This document shows positions 1 to 10,397 of a stretch of DNA of 64,000 bases, piece by piece (position 1 is the first letter of the stretch; every line of letters begins with the position of its first letter). The position numbers and the translations under genes are program-made. The notes under the pieces are model-generated. The model worked only from the letters and a program-made list of their open reading frames with translations, was not told the origin of the DNA and did not search any database. Origin of the DNA: Crotalaria pallida (taxonomy: Eukaryota > Streptophyta > Magnoliopsida > Fabales > Fabaceae); NCBI GenBank assembly GCA_037953625.1, contig CM075651.1, forward strand, positions 124,400,501 through 124,464,500, in the 5' to 3' direction.

Positions 1-223
1 ACCACACAAAAAGAAATTTTCATATTCGGATTTTTTTTCCAACATAGTTAAAAGAAATTTATCAAATGATGGACGTTACACTGTTCTCCTTTGACCAACT
101 ATATATATCTTGGCGTCTTAGACATCACCCTCAACAATTTCTCCTTTTCTCTTCCACTTGGTTCATCATTTTGAATAATATTCTACACATTTGAAAAACT
201 AGGAGAACATTTTGGTACCCATT

Positions 224-1125
224 TCAACTTGGGTCCTTGGGGTTAGTTTTAGGTTCCGTGGGAATTTTTGGAACCCATTGCATTTTATTTCTCATGTTAT
301 AATTCTTTCTAATATCCCACAAATGAGAAATATGTCCAAAACAACCACAACAATTGCAAGTAATGGGTTTGGATGATGATTTGAATTTTTCAAAATTATT
401 TTCATGAAACTTGGAATTTTTGTCCTCACGTTGAAAAATATTATTTTCAAGTACATTACTTGATTCTTGAATATCAACATCAATTTCATTTTCACTTTCA
501 AGCAAAGAATTTGAACAAATAAATTTTTCAATTTCATCAAATTCAAGAAATACGTCCTCAACTTGATTTTCAAGATACATGTAGTTTTCGCAAAAAATTG
601 AGGAGCTATTTTCTAAGGACATCTCTTCATAAAAATATTTTCATTTTTCAAAATATCAATTTCATTTTCAATAAGAGACAAATTTTGTAAAGAGTCCAAG
701 TTTCTATTTTCTAAAGGTATCAAATCATCATACCAATCATTGTATGCATATTGCAGTATATTAGAACAAGGACTATTTGAAATTACCTCATGAGTCATGT
801 ATTCGGATAATTCATTTTCATTTTCCATTGACTCTTCATCTGAAAGATTTGATTTCTCCAATAATGAATTCATAAAGGTTTCAAATATCCTTTCTAGATC
901 ATCACAGTCGCATGTTGAGCTACTCCCCACACTTTCAGTTTCATCATCATAATCTTCTTCTAGGGAGTTTGTCATTTCAAGCTCTTTATCAGTTTCTAGT
1001 TGTTCCTTCTCCTTATTCCTTCATATACTTTCACTTTCATGAAGATCATTAGTAGCATAGTGAATTTTTAAAGTATTCTAGATATCATTCAAAGGATCAT
1101 CACAATTTAGAGCATAGATACCTCA
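224..1125 (-). pseudogene. gag: Sirevirus-type (Copia) gag remnant
   Basis: This is the C-terminal half of a Copia/Sirevirus nucleocapsid gag, read on the minus strand in at least three broken frames. 613-975 gives an acidic, Ser/Glu-rich segment. 224-622 gives a degenerate zinc knuckle (CNCCGCFGHISHLWD, last Cys lost) followed by the basic MRNKxxWVPK tail. 976-1125 holds the upstream part with in-frame stops, including one where D's gag has Trp (IWDTL). The order of segments and the zinc-knuckle tail match the gag at 19090-20430, so both come from one subfamily. No LTR or pol is seen next to it. Positions 1-223 are AT-rich, with no recognisable feature. The match to 19090-20430 is read directly; the Sirevirus assignment is inferred from that element. 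Confidence 0.75.
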
Positions 1126-1251
1126 GTATTTGTTGATAATAATCAAAAGGACTCAAGTCCCTAAGACAACCAGAGCGTGGATGAAGAATGTTAAATCAAA
1201 CTTTCATAGTGATTGCTGATGAAAGAAGAAACGGTTCAACGAACTGTCCAC

Positions 1252-1612
1252 ATGCATAATTTGTTTGATGTTGATAATGAAAGGATCATCACAATTTAAC
1301 CGCACGGCCAACACATACAATATTACTTCAATTTCCAAACCTCATTAAATAAGGTAATAGCAGCTGAATGAGTTGTTGAAGTAAAAAAGTTTGCCGCATG
1401 ATATAGGAGCTTTAAGTACAAACAAAGGGTGGTTGATACCCTCTGTGTGTACTTAAAGCCCCTATATAAGGCAGCAAACATTCTTACCTCAACAACTCAT
1501 CATGCTGTTATTACCTTATTCAATGAAGTTTGGAAATTGAAGTTAGACGATGCTAGCCATGCAGTTAAAAGTGAAGATCATTTCATTACCTACATCAATA
1601 AAATTATGCATG
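1252..1612. repeat. Imperfect inverted repeat (hairpin) made of a hAT-derived segment
   Basis: The left arm at about 1252-1426 is the reverse complement of about 1443-1612 with a spacer of about 16 bp. Over 1324-1426 against 1443-1545 I read close to 90% identity. The outer part is more diverged but alignable (CATGCATAATTT at the left end, AAATTATGCATG at the right). The right arm codes for part of the hAT-like ORF, so the left arm is an antisense copy of it. A transcript through this region would fold into a long, slightly mismatched hairpin. Confidence 0.75.
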
Positions 1613-1790
1613 AAAAGATCGATAAGTATAGGAGAAATTGTAGTATGGTTTTGTCGAGTTAAATTTCACAAAAATATATGGTAATAATGCTCGTGTGTGT
1701 ATATCAAGATTGTGGAGGATGAAATTCATGAGCTTTTTCATGAGTATGTGGCTATCCTCCCGCCACTAACACCGATTTATGTTGCATGCT
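1429..1790 (+). pseudogene. hAT-family transposase fragment (DAYSLEEPER/RICESLEEPER-like), truncated
   Basis: A 77-residue ORF (1429-1662) contains the run LCVYLKPLYKAANILT, followed by FNEVWKLKL, SEDHFITYINKIMHEKIDKY and a CSMVLS end. This order is typical of the segment before the C-terminal hAT dimerisation region in plant BED/hAT transposases and their domesticated relatives. After the stop at 1660-1662 homology continues in another frame at about 1663-1780 (residues like VEDEIHELFHEYVAILPPLTPIYV in pieces), so there is a stop plus a frameshift. The BED finger, the catalytic residues and the dimerisation domain are absent. The family call rests on remembered motif order, not on a search. 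Confidence 0.65.
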
Positions 1791-1799
1791 GAACATGAT

Positions 1800-3269
1800 T
1801 AAAAAAAAGTGGTTGAGGAATATTTGCATCATAAAGCTAGATAAAATCCTAAATAAACAATAATTGTTTGTGCATTTACTTCTTAAATTCTTATTATCTT
1901 TGAAAATATTGTAACTATTAGTACACATAAAACAATTATTTTTTATTTGAAAAAACTACAATATACTATGCTACAAGTTTTCTAAAGATTAATCAGGTGA
2001 GTTAGGTATTCCAATTCATCATCAAAATAAGAGTGAATTACACATGTAATATGAAAACTTCATAAAAAAAACTCAACCTTTTAGTAGATATCTTCTAGGT
2101 TCTTATCGATGGAGAAGAATCTAATTTAGGTCGAATGAAGTGGTTGGGAAAAGCCTGATGCCAACAAAAACAAGATAAGTGGAGCCCAAATCAAGATCCA
2201 CAACTCTGAGCAGGGTGGTAGCATGGTTGCCAACCACGGTGGTTGTTGGTGTGAGGTTGACAATTTTTATCCTACGCTCTAGCAATGTGTGTGGACTCAA
2301 CGACTTGTAGAAGATGGGAATGGTGATAAAATGCAAATGATGCAGGAGTAATGAAAAAGTGGTGGTTGTTGGGGCAGCTGTGTGGGAAAAGAGCGAGAGT
2401 TAGAGGAAACACAGATAAGGTTCTATATTTATAAGAGACCAAGGTTGTGTGTGTGTTGGATTTGATAGGGTTGTGGGTAAAACACACCATACATTTGCTT
2501 AAATATATTAGAAAATAAAAATGATACTTTTACTTTACTTTTTGAGGTTTGGGATGGAGAGAGAGAGAGAGAGATAGGAAGAAAAGAGATAGAAATGATT
2601 AATGATATGATTTGAAAGGAAGAAAGTGATAGAAAGGAAATTGTGATGTAAATGAGAGTGTAATATAAAAGTTGGAAGAATATAATAGTAAATTTGAAAA
2701 AAAATATCTTAAATAAATTTGGTATGTTAAGTAAATTTTACATTGCTATTAATGACAATATTCTTATTTAAATTTAACATTAACAACAATTTATACCATT
2801 AAATATACAAATATTAGTATAATTATCATTATTTCATTCCAATTATGTTATTAGAGAATTATATACTTTTATTAAGTTTCCTTTAAAATACCTTTTTTCG
2901 GGAATATAATAAAATACTATTATGAAACTCCAACTAACAAAGATATTGAATTTTTGGTATTAACAAAGCGGTATATCTCATCACCTTATAGACAATGAAC
3001 TAATCTTTTTGATGTGTTGGTTGTCCTTCTAGAAAGTGTTGTTCTCATGTATCGAATATTAGTCTTTGGTAGTTTAGGATACCTAAAACTCAAACAAAAT
3101 TTTACAAACAAAATATTAATATTATTATTATTTATTATTATTAAATTCATACAAAGGTATATTATTATTAGGATTATTAAATTACATTTATTAATTCACC
3201 ATATTTTGTAACTTTATAAAATGAGTTGATATACATTAAAGACACTGTGTTGGCTTTGTTAATGACACT

Positions 3270-3271
<2 letters not shown>
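1800..3271. other. AT-rich non-coding stretch
   Basis: No coding region, LTR end or RNA gene is recognisable here. Small ORFs (for example at 2121-2490 on the minus strand) have no motif and biased composition. The stretch includes a GA microsatellite at 2557-2574 and many homopolymer A/T runs. It may be host intergenic DNA or an old unrecognised repeat. Confidence 0.5.
2557..2574. repeat. (GA)n microsatellite
   Basis: A short uninterrupted run of GA dinucleotides lies in an otherwise purine-biased stretch. Confidence 0.9.

Positions 3272-3319
<48 letters not shown>
3272..3319. repeat. (AT)n microsatellite
   Basis: About 24 AT dinucleotides lie immediately left of the MITE-like element. The overlapping small ORFs encode only Tyr-Ile repeats and are artefacts of this run. 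Confidence 0.95.
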
Positions 3320-3321
<2 letters not shown>

Positions 3322-3333
3322 TTGCGAGAGAGA

Positions 3334-3931
3334 GGAGAATGGATCCGTTTACACCAACTAAATTTACACCAATTTTTACATCTGGATAGGGAAAACGGAA
3401 CGAAAAAGCAAGAACCAAAACATTTGAATAGTGAAAATACAAGGACTAAAATCAAAACTCATTGGAACTATCCTAAACCATAATTGAGTATGGAGACGAA
3501 AACCAAAATGAAACAGAAAAACAAGGACCAAAACAAAAAAAAACGTAGTAGTGACTAATTTCAAAGAGTTCAACATTTATAGGGACCAATTTGGTATTTA
3601 AACCATATAAATTCAATTGAACCAACCTTTGGATTGAAAGTTTCTATCACGTAGATCTTCTTTATCAAATTAAATTTGATGAAAATCTAAACTCATATAG
3701 CACTTCATTTGTATATGTTAAAATTAACATCATATATATTTTTGAAGTATTGAAAAATGCAAATATTTGTTTATATTTTCATTGATATTTGAATTTTCTC
3801 AAATTCGACGCAAATAATCTAAATAATATATAATTATTAATTACCAAATGGAATGATATGATTTTTATTTCATAAAAAGATATGAGCGAAGTAAGTTGAT
3901 ATAAATTAATTTGGTGTAAACTGATCCCTCC
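3334..3931. mobile_element. MITE-like element with ~30-bp inverted termini between two microsatellites
   Basis: The left end (3334-3366) reads GGAG..GGATCCGTTTACACCAA and the right end (3901-3931) is its imperfect reverse complement (TTGGTGTAAACTGATCCCTCC). The interior is about 530 bp, AT-rich and without coding potential. The left side abuts (AT)n after 14 bp; the right side runs into (CATA)n within a few bases. Size, non-coding interior and terminal inversion fit a MITE. No clear target duplication can be read because the flanks are simple repeats, so the superfamily is unassigned. Confidence 0.55.
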
Positions 3932-3933
3932 TT

Positions 3934-3964
3934 GTATACATACATACATACATACATACATATA
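3934..3964. repeat. (CATA)n microsatellite
   Basis: About seven tandem CATA units lie directly beside the right inverted terminus of the MITE-like element. Confidence 0.95.
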
Positions 3965-4573
3965 TGTTTATTAATATGAAAATTAATAATGAATTCCAAA
4001 TAAAAGTTATATTTTAGTATATATTGAAATATTTAAATTAATCTAAATAAATATATCCTTAATTTACCTTGAAATATTATTATTAAATTGAAAACAATGA
4101 CATTTTAGAATATTCTTATTTATGTTAATGAACATTTATAAATCAACCATATCCATTTTTTTAAGTGTCTTTTCTTTCTAAGAGAAAAATACTATTCCTA
4201 ATTTACTAAATTTAAGAAATTCAAGACAATATATATGATGATTTTTTTTTTCAATTCTACAACCTTAATAGAGAGATGTTAACGAGTGAAAAGGTTTCTC
4301 GTTTCTTAATTAAAGAGAAAATTATCATTACCGGAACGACCAAATCATACAAAGAGCATAGCTCCTGGCTACCTAAACAAATGACCACCTACTAGGTTGA
4401 GTTCCATTTATGAAGGACAAAGAGCTTCCTCACCCGAACAAAAAATTGGATTAGTGAAAATCATTGTAGCCAATATTACAAAGGAAATTCCGCATTAGTT
4501 TTCTTAAGATTTTTATTACACTATAAAGACATCCTCCATCTAATCTCAGATTGAATAGGATTGAAAGTCAGCG
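3965..4573. other. AT-rich non-coding stretch
   Basis: I see no gene, repeat end or structured signal in this stretch, only A/T-rich sequence leading to the ORF at 4574. Confidence 0.5.
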
Positions 4574-4929
4574 ATGGCGAGGAAAAAGAGTGGAAGTTTG
4601 ATAACTAGAGAGAAACTACAAGAACAAAATGATTTGATTGAAACCCCATCCCGTTCATATTTTAATCTTGGCCAAACTTGTGTTCTTACTCCAGGTGAGG
4701 TTGTTAAGAACAATCAAGACCACTTCAGGAGAATAGTAAAGTTGAGGAACTTATTTCTATGCTTGGTTTTTCGAAGGATATTGCGAAAAGGAGGTATTAA
4801 CTGAGAAGCTAAGCTCTTTGATTCAGAGTAAGCTAACTAGTAAAAAAAGAACTATTCAGCAGAAGCATGAAAAGAAAGATGTTGTTCCCAAAGTTTGAGA
4901 TACATTTGATATTAGTAAGGTTAGAAAAG
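4574..4929 (+). pseudogene. Unassigned basic ORF, frameshifted
   Basis: A 76-residue ORF begins MARKKSGSLITREKLQ and ends at 4804. It is Lys/Arg-rich, with no signal peptide, membrane segment or motif I recognise. The sequence beyond about 4750 reads better in a second frame (residues such as FSKDIAKRRY, then a Lys-rich stretch) before stopping near 4890, so this looks like one longer basic protein broken by a frameshift. It lies directly beside the outer end of element A at 4930, which could have truncated it. It could be an old transposon ORF or a host gene relic. I do not assign a function. Confidence 0.35.
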
Positions 4930-6294
4930 TGTTGGGGTTCTGGCAAATATACCAGATCGTACAAGTAATATAATGATAAATAGAGTATCGTTCCCACGAG
5001 GATTAAAATTGACTCTAAAAATTCTCACCTAATTATAGTTACTAAGTGAAACCTAAATTTGGATTTAATTGATTTGATAATTGTTGAATTAAACTAATTT
5101 AAAGACAAAATTGAAAATAAATAAGATGAGTTCAAGGATGAGAAAGCTTGGGAACTTGGTTTCATTGTAGGTTCCAAGAGTAATTGCTAACGAATCAACG
5201 AATTTCCTTAGTTTCGAACCAATTTTGCAAAGGTAAAGGCAACCTAATTCCTTAAGTCAACCTTGTTTCTTAGTGATCTAATCTCTCTCAATTCCTTAAG
5301 CAGAGCCTTAAATCTCAATCTTACCAATTAATGTTCAATCAAAATTATTAAACGGTTATCCAATTCATAGAAATATTCATATCCCTATGCAATTGAATTT
5401 TTTGATTAAAGGTCTAAATCCTAATTCACTATTCCTATTCAATTAGAATTACCAAATCATAAACGGTTCGAAATTCATGATAAACAATGAAAACTTAATC
5501 AAACACTAAACTTAATGGAAAATCATTAATTCATTAAACAATAACTATGATGGTTCCATACAAATCCACCATGTTCCCAAAACGGAGTTTAGTTACCCAT
5601 GTTCAAAAGAGAAGAATCAAGGAGAATTAGAGAATACATAATTGAAGCCATGAATAATAATACCTCTAATCTCCACACAATGAAGGATCTTGAAAAGCAC
5701 AATAATTCTTCCTATTCTCTGGTAACTAACTCAGAAAACCTAATCCAATCCTATTTTAAAGAGTTCAGCCCTAATCCCCAACAAAATTTGAAAAAGATAG
5801 AATTAATCTCTAAATTTTAGCATCGCGCGCCTGAGCGCGCCTACTGTACTGCACCGAATTGGAATTTTGACCCCTGCTTTGAATGGCTGACACATGGACG
5901 TGCTTGAGCGTACCTTGACCTGCGCTTGGGCGTATAAGTACCTGAGAGAATTTGATCTTCGTACCGCAATTTTTGCCATTTGACCCACATGCGCCTGGGA
6001 GCGCCTAGCGTGCGCTTGGGCGCATGAACACTGAAAATCACCATTTTGCCCTTCTTTGCTCCAATTTCATAGTTCCAAGACTTCTTTCTTTTTCCTCTGT
6101 CCAGATTCACCAAATTATTGCTCAAAAACCTGAAATTAAGACCAAAAAGGTACAAAATCCTAAAAGATCTCATTCCCCATCATCAATAGACACAAACTCA
6201 GTCTTTTTTCCTAAATTACTTGAGAAACAAGCCAAAATTATTAGGAAAGGGGGTTAATTATCATCCAAAAACATCATATATTGGGCCCAAATCA
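4930..6294 (-). repeat. 3' LTR of element A
   Basis: The LTR runs from TGTTGGGGTTCTGGCAAATA to GGGCCCAAATCA (TG...CA), about 1365 bp, and is followed on the plus strand by CTCCCCCAAACTTA, the complement of a polypurine tract. It aligns along its length with the LTR of A2 (6807-8235), including the motif ATCGTTCCCACRRGGA near the outer end and the GCATGTCCCAGG beyond its inner end. It contains paired GC-rich near-palindromes at 5900-6020. It is non-coding: the small ORFs here are low-complexity or occur once. Confidence 0.7.
5826..6023. repeat. Cluster of GCGCYTRGGCGC near-palindromes in the LTR of A
   Basis: GC-rich near-palindromes stand out in AT-rich sequence: GTGCTTGAGCG at 5900 with GCGCTTGGGCG at 5922 (22 bp start to start), and GCGCCTGGGA at 5991 with GCGCTTGGGCGC at 6012 (21 bp). 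A further tight pair of GCGCGCCTGAGCGCGCC lies at 5826. The same motif recurs in A2 (7925-7950) and in A's internal spacer (55395-55600). Confidence 0.75.
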
Positions 6295-6308
6295 CTCCCC
6301 CAAACTTA
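6295..6308 (-). other. Polypurine tract of element A
   Basis: On the minus strand this reads TAAGTTTGGGGGAG directly before TGATTTGGGCCC, the first bases of the 3' LTR. This is the expected position of the plus-strand primer of an LTR retrotransposon in minus orientation. The copy next to A2 (8236-8250) is degenerate. Confidence 0.65.
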
Positions 6309-6327
6309 ACATTTTGCATGTCCCAGG

Positions 6328-6806
6328 TGTAACATCCTCAATTTAAATACTTAATATAATGTGAATTATTCAAGTTATTATGAGAATTATCAAGTTTAGG
6401 AAGAGGTGTTGTGTAGTAGATCATGTTTGGATTGAGTAATGAGCCTAATGAAATGAATTAGAGATAGAAAATCACAAAATATGACTTTTCAACTAAGTAA
6501 TCGATTACTCTGAGGGTTAGTAATCGATTACAAGGCCTCTGGTGAAAACACTAAAATGTTGCAGCATTGATAATCGATTACCTCACTTGAAGTAATCGAT
6601 TATCTTGAGTTTTTGTGTTGTAATCGATTACTTTTGAGGGCAGTAATCGATTACTTGTGCTCTGCTGAATGTACTGAGAAATGTTGCATCAAGGGGGTAA
6701 TCGATTACTTAGGGGTGAGTAATCGATTACCACTACAAAAATCTGGAAAATAAAAATAAATGTGGGGACCACCTTATCCGTGGATTTGGTTGGGAGGGTT
6801 GCTCTC
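6328..6806 (+). repeat. 5' LTR fragment of element H with four palindrome pairs
   Basis: It is nearly identical to 44350-44822 of H's 3' LTR, starting TGTAACATCCTCAATTTAAA and breaking off exactly where A2's LTR starts (6807). The GTAATCGATTAC palindromes lie at 6497, 6520, 6570, 6592, 6620, 6643, 6697 and 6719, giving paired spacings of 23, 22, 23 and 22 bp. Between the pairs lies TGTTGCATCA or TGTTGCAGCA. Confidence 0.85.
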
Positions 6807-8235
6807 TGTTCACTCTCTAGCAAGTATACTAGATCAGATAGTAATATAGTCGGTTAAGACCAGATATCGTTCCCACAGGGACCAAGAATTATTTAACTTA
6901 TTTCTACCTAAGAGTAATTAAGAGTAAAATCTATTAAAATTTAGAATTAAATAAATTAATTAAATGAGTATTTTGCTGCTGGAAAATAAATAAAAACAAC
7001 TAAATTATGGATGAATGGTGGTTAGGAACTAGTTTCATTAATTATTTCATTTATTTATCATAAATCAATGTTTTTTCCTAAATCATGAACGAATCCCTAA
7101 ATTGGTAACTATTAATAGATCCCTCTTGTATAATTACCATTTCTTATTCAATTAGATAATCCTTAATTCCTTAAGAGATTAAACTGTTGAATAATCTTAA
7201 TTAAGAACAGGGAATTAATCATGTTTTATAATTACCCAATTGTATCCCTACTTGTTGATTAACTATATTGTTTAATTGCATGGCCTATTCTAATTCCTAA
7301 TCTCTCAATTCAAGAATTAAAGATCCAAAACAAGACATAAATTAGCTAGATTTATGAATTGAAAATAAAACACAATCAAACACATGATTTAGAAACGGAA
7401 AAACATTAATTCATATAATTAAACTACATAATCAAATCCACATGTTCCTAACACAAGAGGATTTAGTTACACATCATAGAGAAGAAAAAAAAATAAGAAT
7501 AGAAGTAATTCATTCCTAAATTACCACTAATCCTTGATCTGAATCTTCAGCCTTCAATGGATTCCTCCTCTGAATGGTCTCCAGAGAATGTAATCTCCCT
7601 CAATGATTTCTGATTTCTAATGATAACTGATTATGACTCTCTCATCTCCCCCTAAACTAATCCTAAAAACATAAATAAGTAGATAAAATCCTAATCTTAT
7701 CAAAATCCTTCAAAACTGATCAGAAATTGGCCCAATTGGGCCTTCTCATGTCTAACACGCAACTTCGGCCCTAATTTTGACCTAGAAGATGGATGAATTT
7801 GAGCAAGGATATTTCTGGCAAAGTTATAGATCTTTTCCTTAGCTTTAAAATGATAGCAATATCGCCTCATTTGGATAAGCGTATCTCAAGTTATGGTCAC
7901 AATACCGAACATTGTCATTTTACAGCGGTGAGCGCGCCTGGGGGCGCGGATCTGTGCGGGCATTCGGGACCTGATCCGGCTCCGTTTCGCTCCGTTCTTG
8001 AGCCATTTTCAAGGTCCTTTCATCCTCTTTTCATCTCCATAATTATTTTCTTCATTTAAGCTCCGAAAGTACCTGAAACATACCCAAAACGGATCAAAAC
8101 GTTCAAAGGATTCTAAATTACCTAAACTAATTAAAAACTAAACAAAATCTACCTAAAATACTTAAAAAACAAACCAAAACTAAGCAAAAGGAAGTCAAAT
8201 TAAGCTCTAAAACATCATATGTTAGACCCAAATCA
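6807..8235 (-). repeat. 3' LTR of element A2
   Basis: This LTR is homologous to 4930-6294 with substantial divergence. The best conserved part is the outer end (ATCGTTCCCACAGGGACC) and the inner end (ACCCAAATCA). It has a single strong GC motif at about 7928-7948 (GAGCGCGCCTGGGGGCGCGG). Confidence 0.65.
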
Positions 8236-9557
8236 CACCCACAAACTTAGCATTTTGCATGTCCCAGGCAGAAGTAAAATAAAAATTCATAAACAAAAGA
8301 CTACCATCCAAATCAAAATGTACAATACTTAATCTAAGACTTCGACTCATCAACACAGCCACATATTTACACAAGCTATTCACATATCAAAACCTGGTTA
8401 AAGAAACAAGATCAATCAGAACTCAGAAGTAGTGAACACTCTCAACCTCTCAGTGTATATCTCTCATGTGTATCAAGGGTTATAACAATTCACTCAAGTT
8501 CATACAATAGTTAAATGTTACCATAAGCTTGACCATAGACCCAAATCTCCAGTGAAATTATTGAATACATGCAAAAATCAAAAGGTCTTTATTTTGGTTG
8601 TAATGAGGCCATGGATAAAAGTGTCAGGTGGGATAAAAGAAAGAAGGGATAAAACAAAGGCTAACTCGCAAAAATATTTACAAAAGCAAGTTTCCCTCAA
8701 AAACCATGAATGAGCAATGAATACAATAAAGACTCACACTCACATCAGGACATTTTATTCTTCCTTCATTTTTCAATTTTTTTTCTTCTACTCTATTCCT
8801 TTACATTTATTTGTTTTTATTTTTTTCACTTGGAAGAGAAATAGAACTCATACACTTTTCACCAATTACTTTCACTTTTTATTTTTCATTCCTCTCAATT
8901 GCTCATTCAAAATTCCCAAGGTACTAAAAAAGAATATTTCAATAAATGCAGGGTACCAAAGAAAAATCATAATATCTCATAAGGCTCAAAATGGGCAACT
9001 AAGGGAACATTATCAATACAAAACAGTTGAAGGCCACAAAAACACATCCTAAGTGCCTTAATCATCTTAATGTATGCAATCAATTATCAATCTCAAAATG
9101 GTCACCGGTCAAGTTCTAGAACACAAAACTAAAGTGAACACACTCATTCTCAAATCAAAATAATTCAAATTAATCATACCCCATCAAATAGGCTCAAAAT
9201 CTCACTAAGCTAAAGTCAGTTCACTATTCTCAAGTTCTGAAAAACTTTGTCAAAATAACCAAATTTCAAAAATATTTATAGATCAACAAATAAATAACAT
9301 AAATCAATGAGTCTAATCCTAAACTAAGTATATACACCAATCATCAGAAAAATAATCCTAAGTCTAGAATAATTACAAAACCTCTACCTAAGACACAAAC
9401 CAATACCAAAAGTGGGAGAAAAATTCAGATCTGAAAATTTTTTATTTTGTCCACTCCCCCAAACTTACAGGTTGGTTTGTCCTCAAGCAAACTAAACTAA
9501 ACATACCTAACTACAAAATAAAAAATTACATGCATGGAATAAATTTGGAACACTTAT
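6807..9557 (-). mobile_element. Element A2: second Athila-type copy, 3' portion only
   Basis: It carries an LTR at 6807-8235 (TGTTCACTCTCTAGC ... GACCCAAATCA, about 1429 bp) and then untranslated sequence at 8236-9557 that aligns with 52158-53450 of element A, for example CATAAGCTTGACCATA, ATCAAAAGGTCTT and the TTGTCCTCAAGCAA end. It is inserted in the 5' LTR of H. The bases CTCTC just before 6807 fit a target site, because the uninterrupted H LTR reads GCTCTCCCAAC at 44816. Its right part is lost where D begins. No coding sequence remains; the ORF-like stretches at 7793 and 8717 are simple-sequence artefacts. Confidence 0.7.
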
Positions 9558-10397
9558 TGTTGAAACTCATGGTTTCCCTCTTTGTTGTTTTGATGATGAC
9601 ACAACACAACTCAATATATGTTGTGAACAGGTTCAGGTACTTTGAAAAATGCGAAGATTGTTTGCCTGATTGAAGATTCAGTCATTTAGGGCTTTAGATC
9701 TGTTTGTAAGGCAATTAGTAATCTAGAGCATTCAATTATAACCTTATGATAATGATATATGTTTTGATTCTTAAAAACCTAGAAGAAGTGTAACGCCCCG
9801 ATTTTCACCATCCGAAAATAATCCTCATTTAATTAAAGATTGCTAAAAAAATGAGGCCATTTTTTTTTTAGAAAACGTTTTGGGAAGCGGTTGGTGCATG
9901 CTCACGTTCTTACTTGAAAACCGGGTTGTTACATAAAAACCATTCCGCACCTTCCCTTTCAAATCTTTCAAAACAGTCTTAAACATTCGGCCAATTCACA
10001 AAATAAAGTAGGGCATAGTTACAGAAGTGATACTTTGCTAAGATGGTCCTTGACACCCACTTACAACAACTTAAACTGATTACCCTACCTACGACTCTTC
10101 CTAATGAAAACTATCGGGTGAAGCTCCCGATCCTCCTTGCACTCTTTCTTAACTCCAGATGCAGACACCACGGCGGTTGCTGCTGGCCCCACCATTCTTG
10201 GGCACCCACTGCATCCTAGTTGAAGCAGAAGCAATCTTCTGAGCTTCACATCGCACCTTCTCCTCATAGTCTCTGTATCCTCGGACAGATACTTGTTCCA
10301 ACAGTGGTCCTAGGTTGGCTCCGCAAAGTCGATGCTCAGGATCCGGAATCACGATCTGAGAGTCACCAATCCATACCCAACAAGATGGGGTACGCTT

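Noticed and set aside
3226..3483. ORFs with Tyr-Ile repeats on both strands
   Set aside because: They are translations of the (AT)n microsatellite extended into the MITE-like element.
8717..9052. A 111-codon Phe/Ser-rich ORF
   Set aside because: It is the translation of a T-rich untranslated stretch of A2. The homologous stretch in A (52405-52841) gives unrelated frames.
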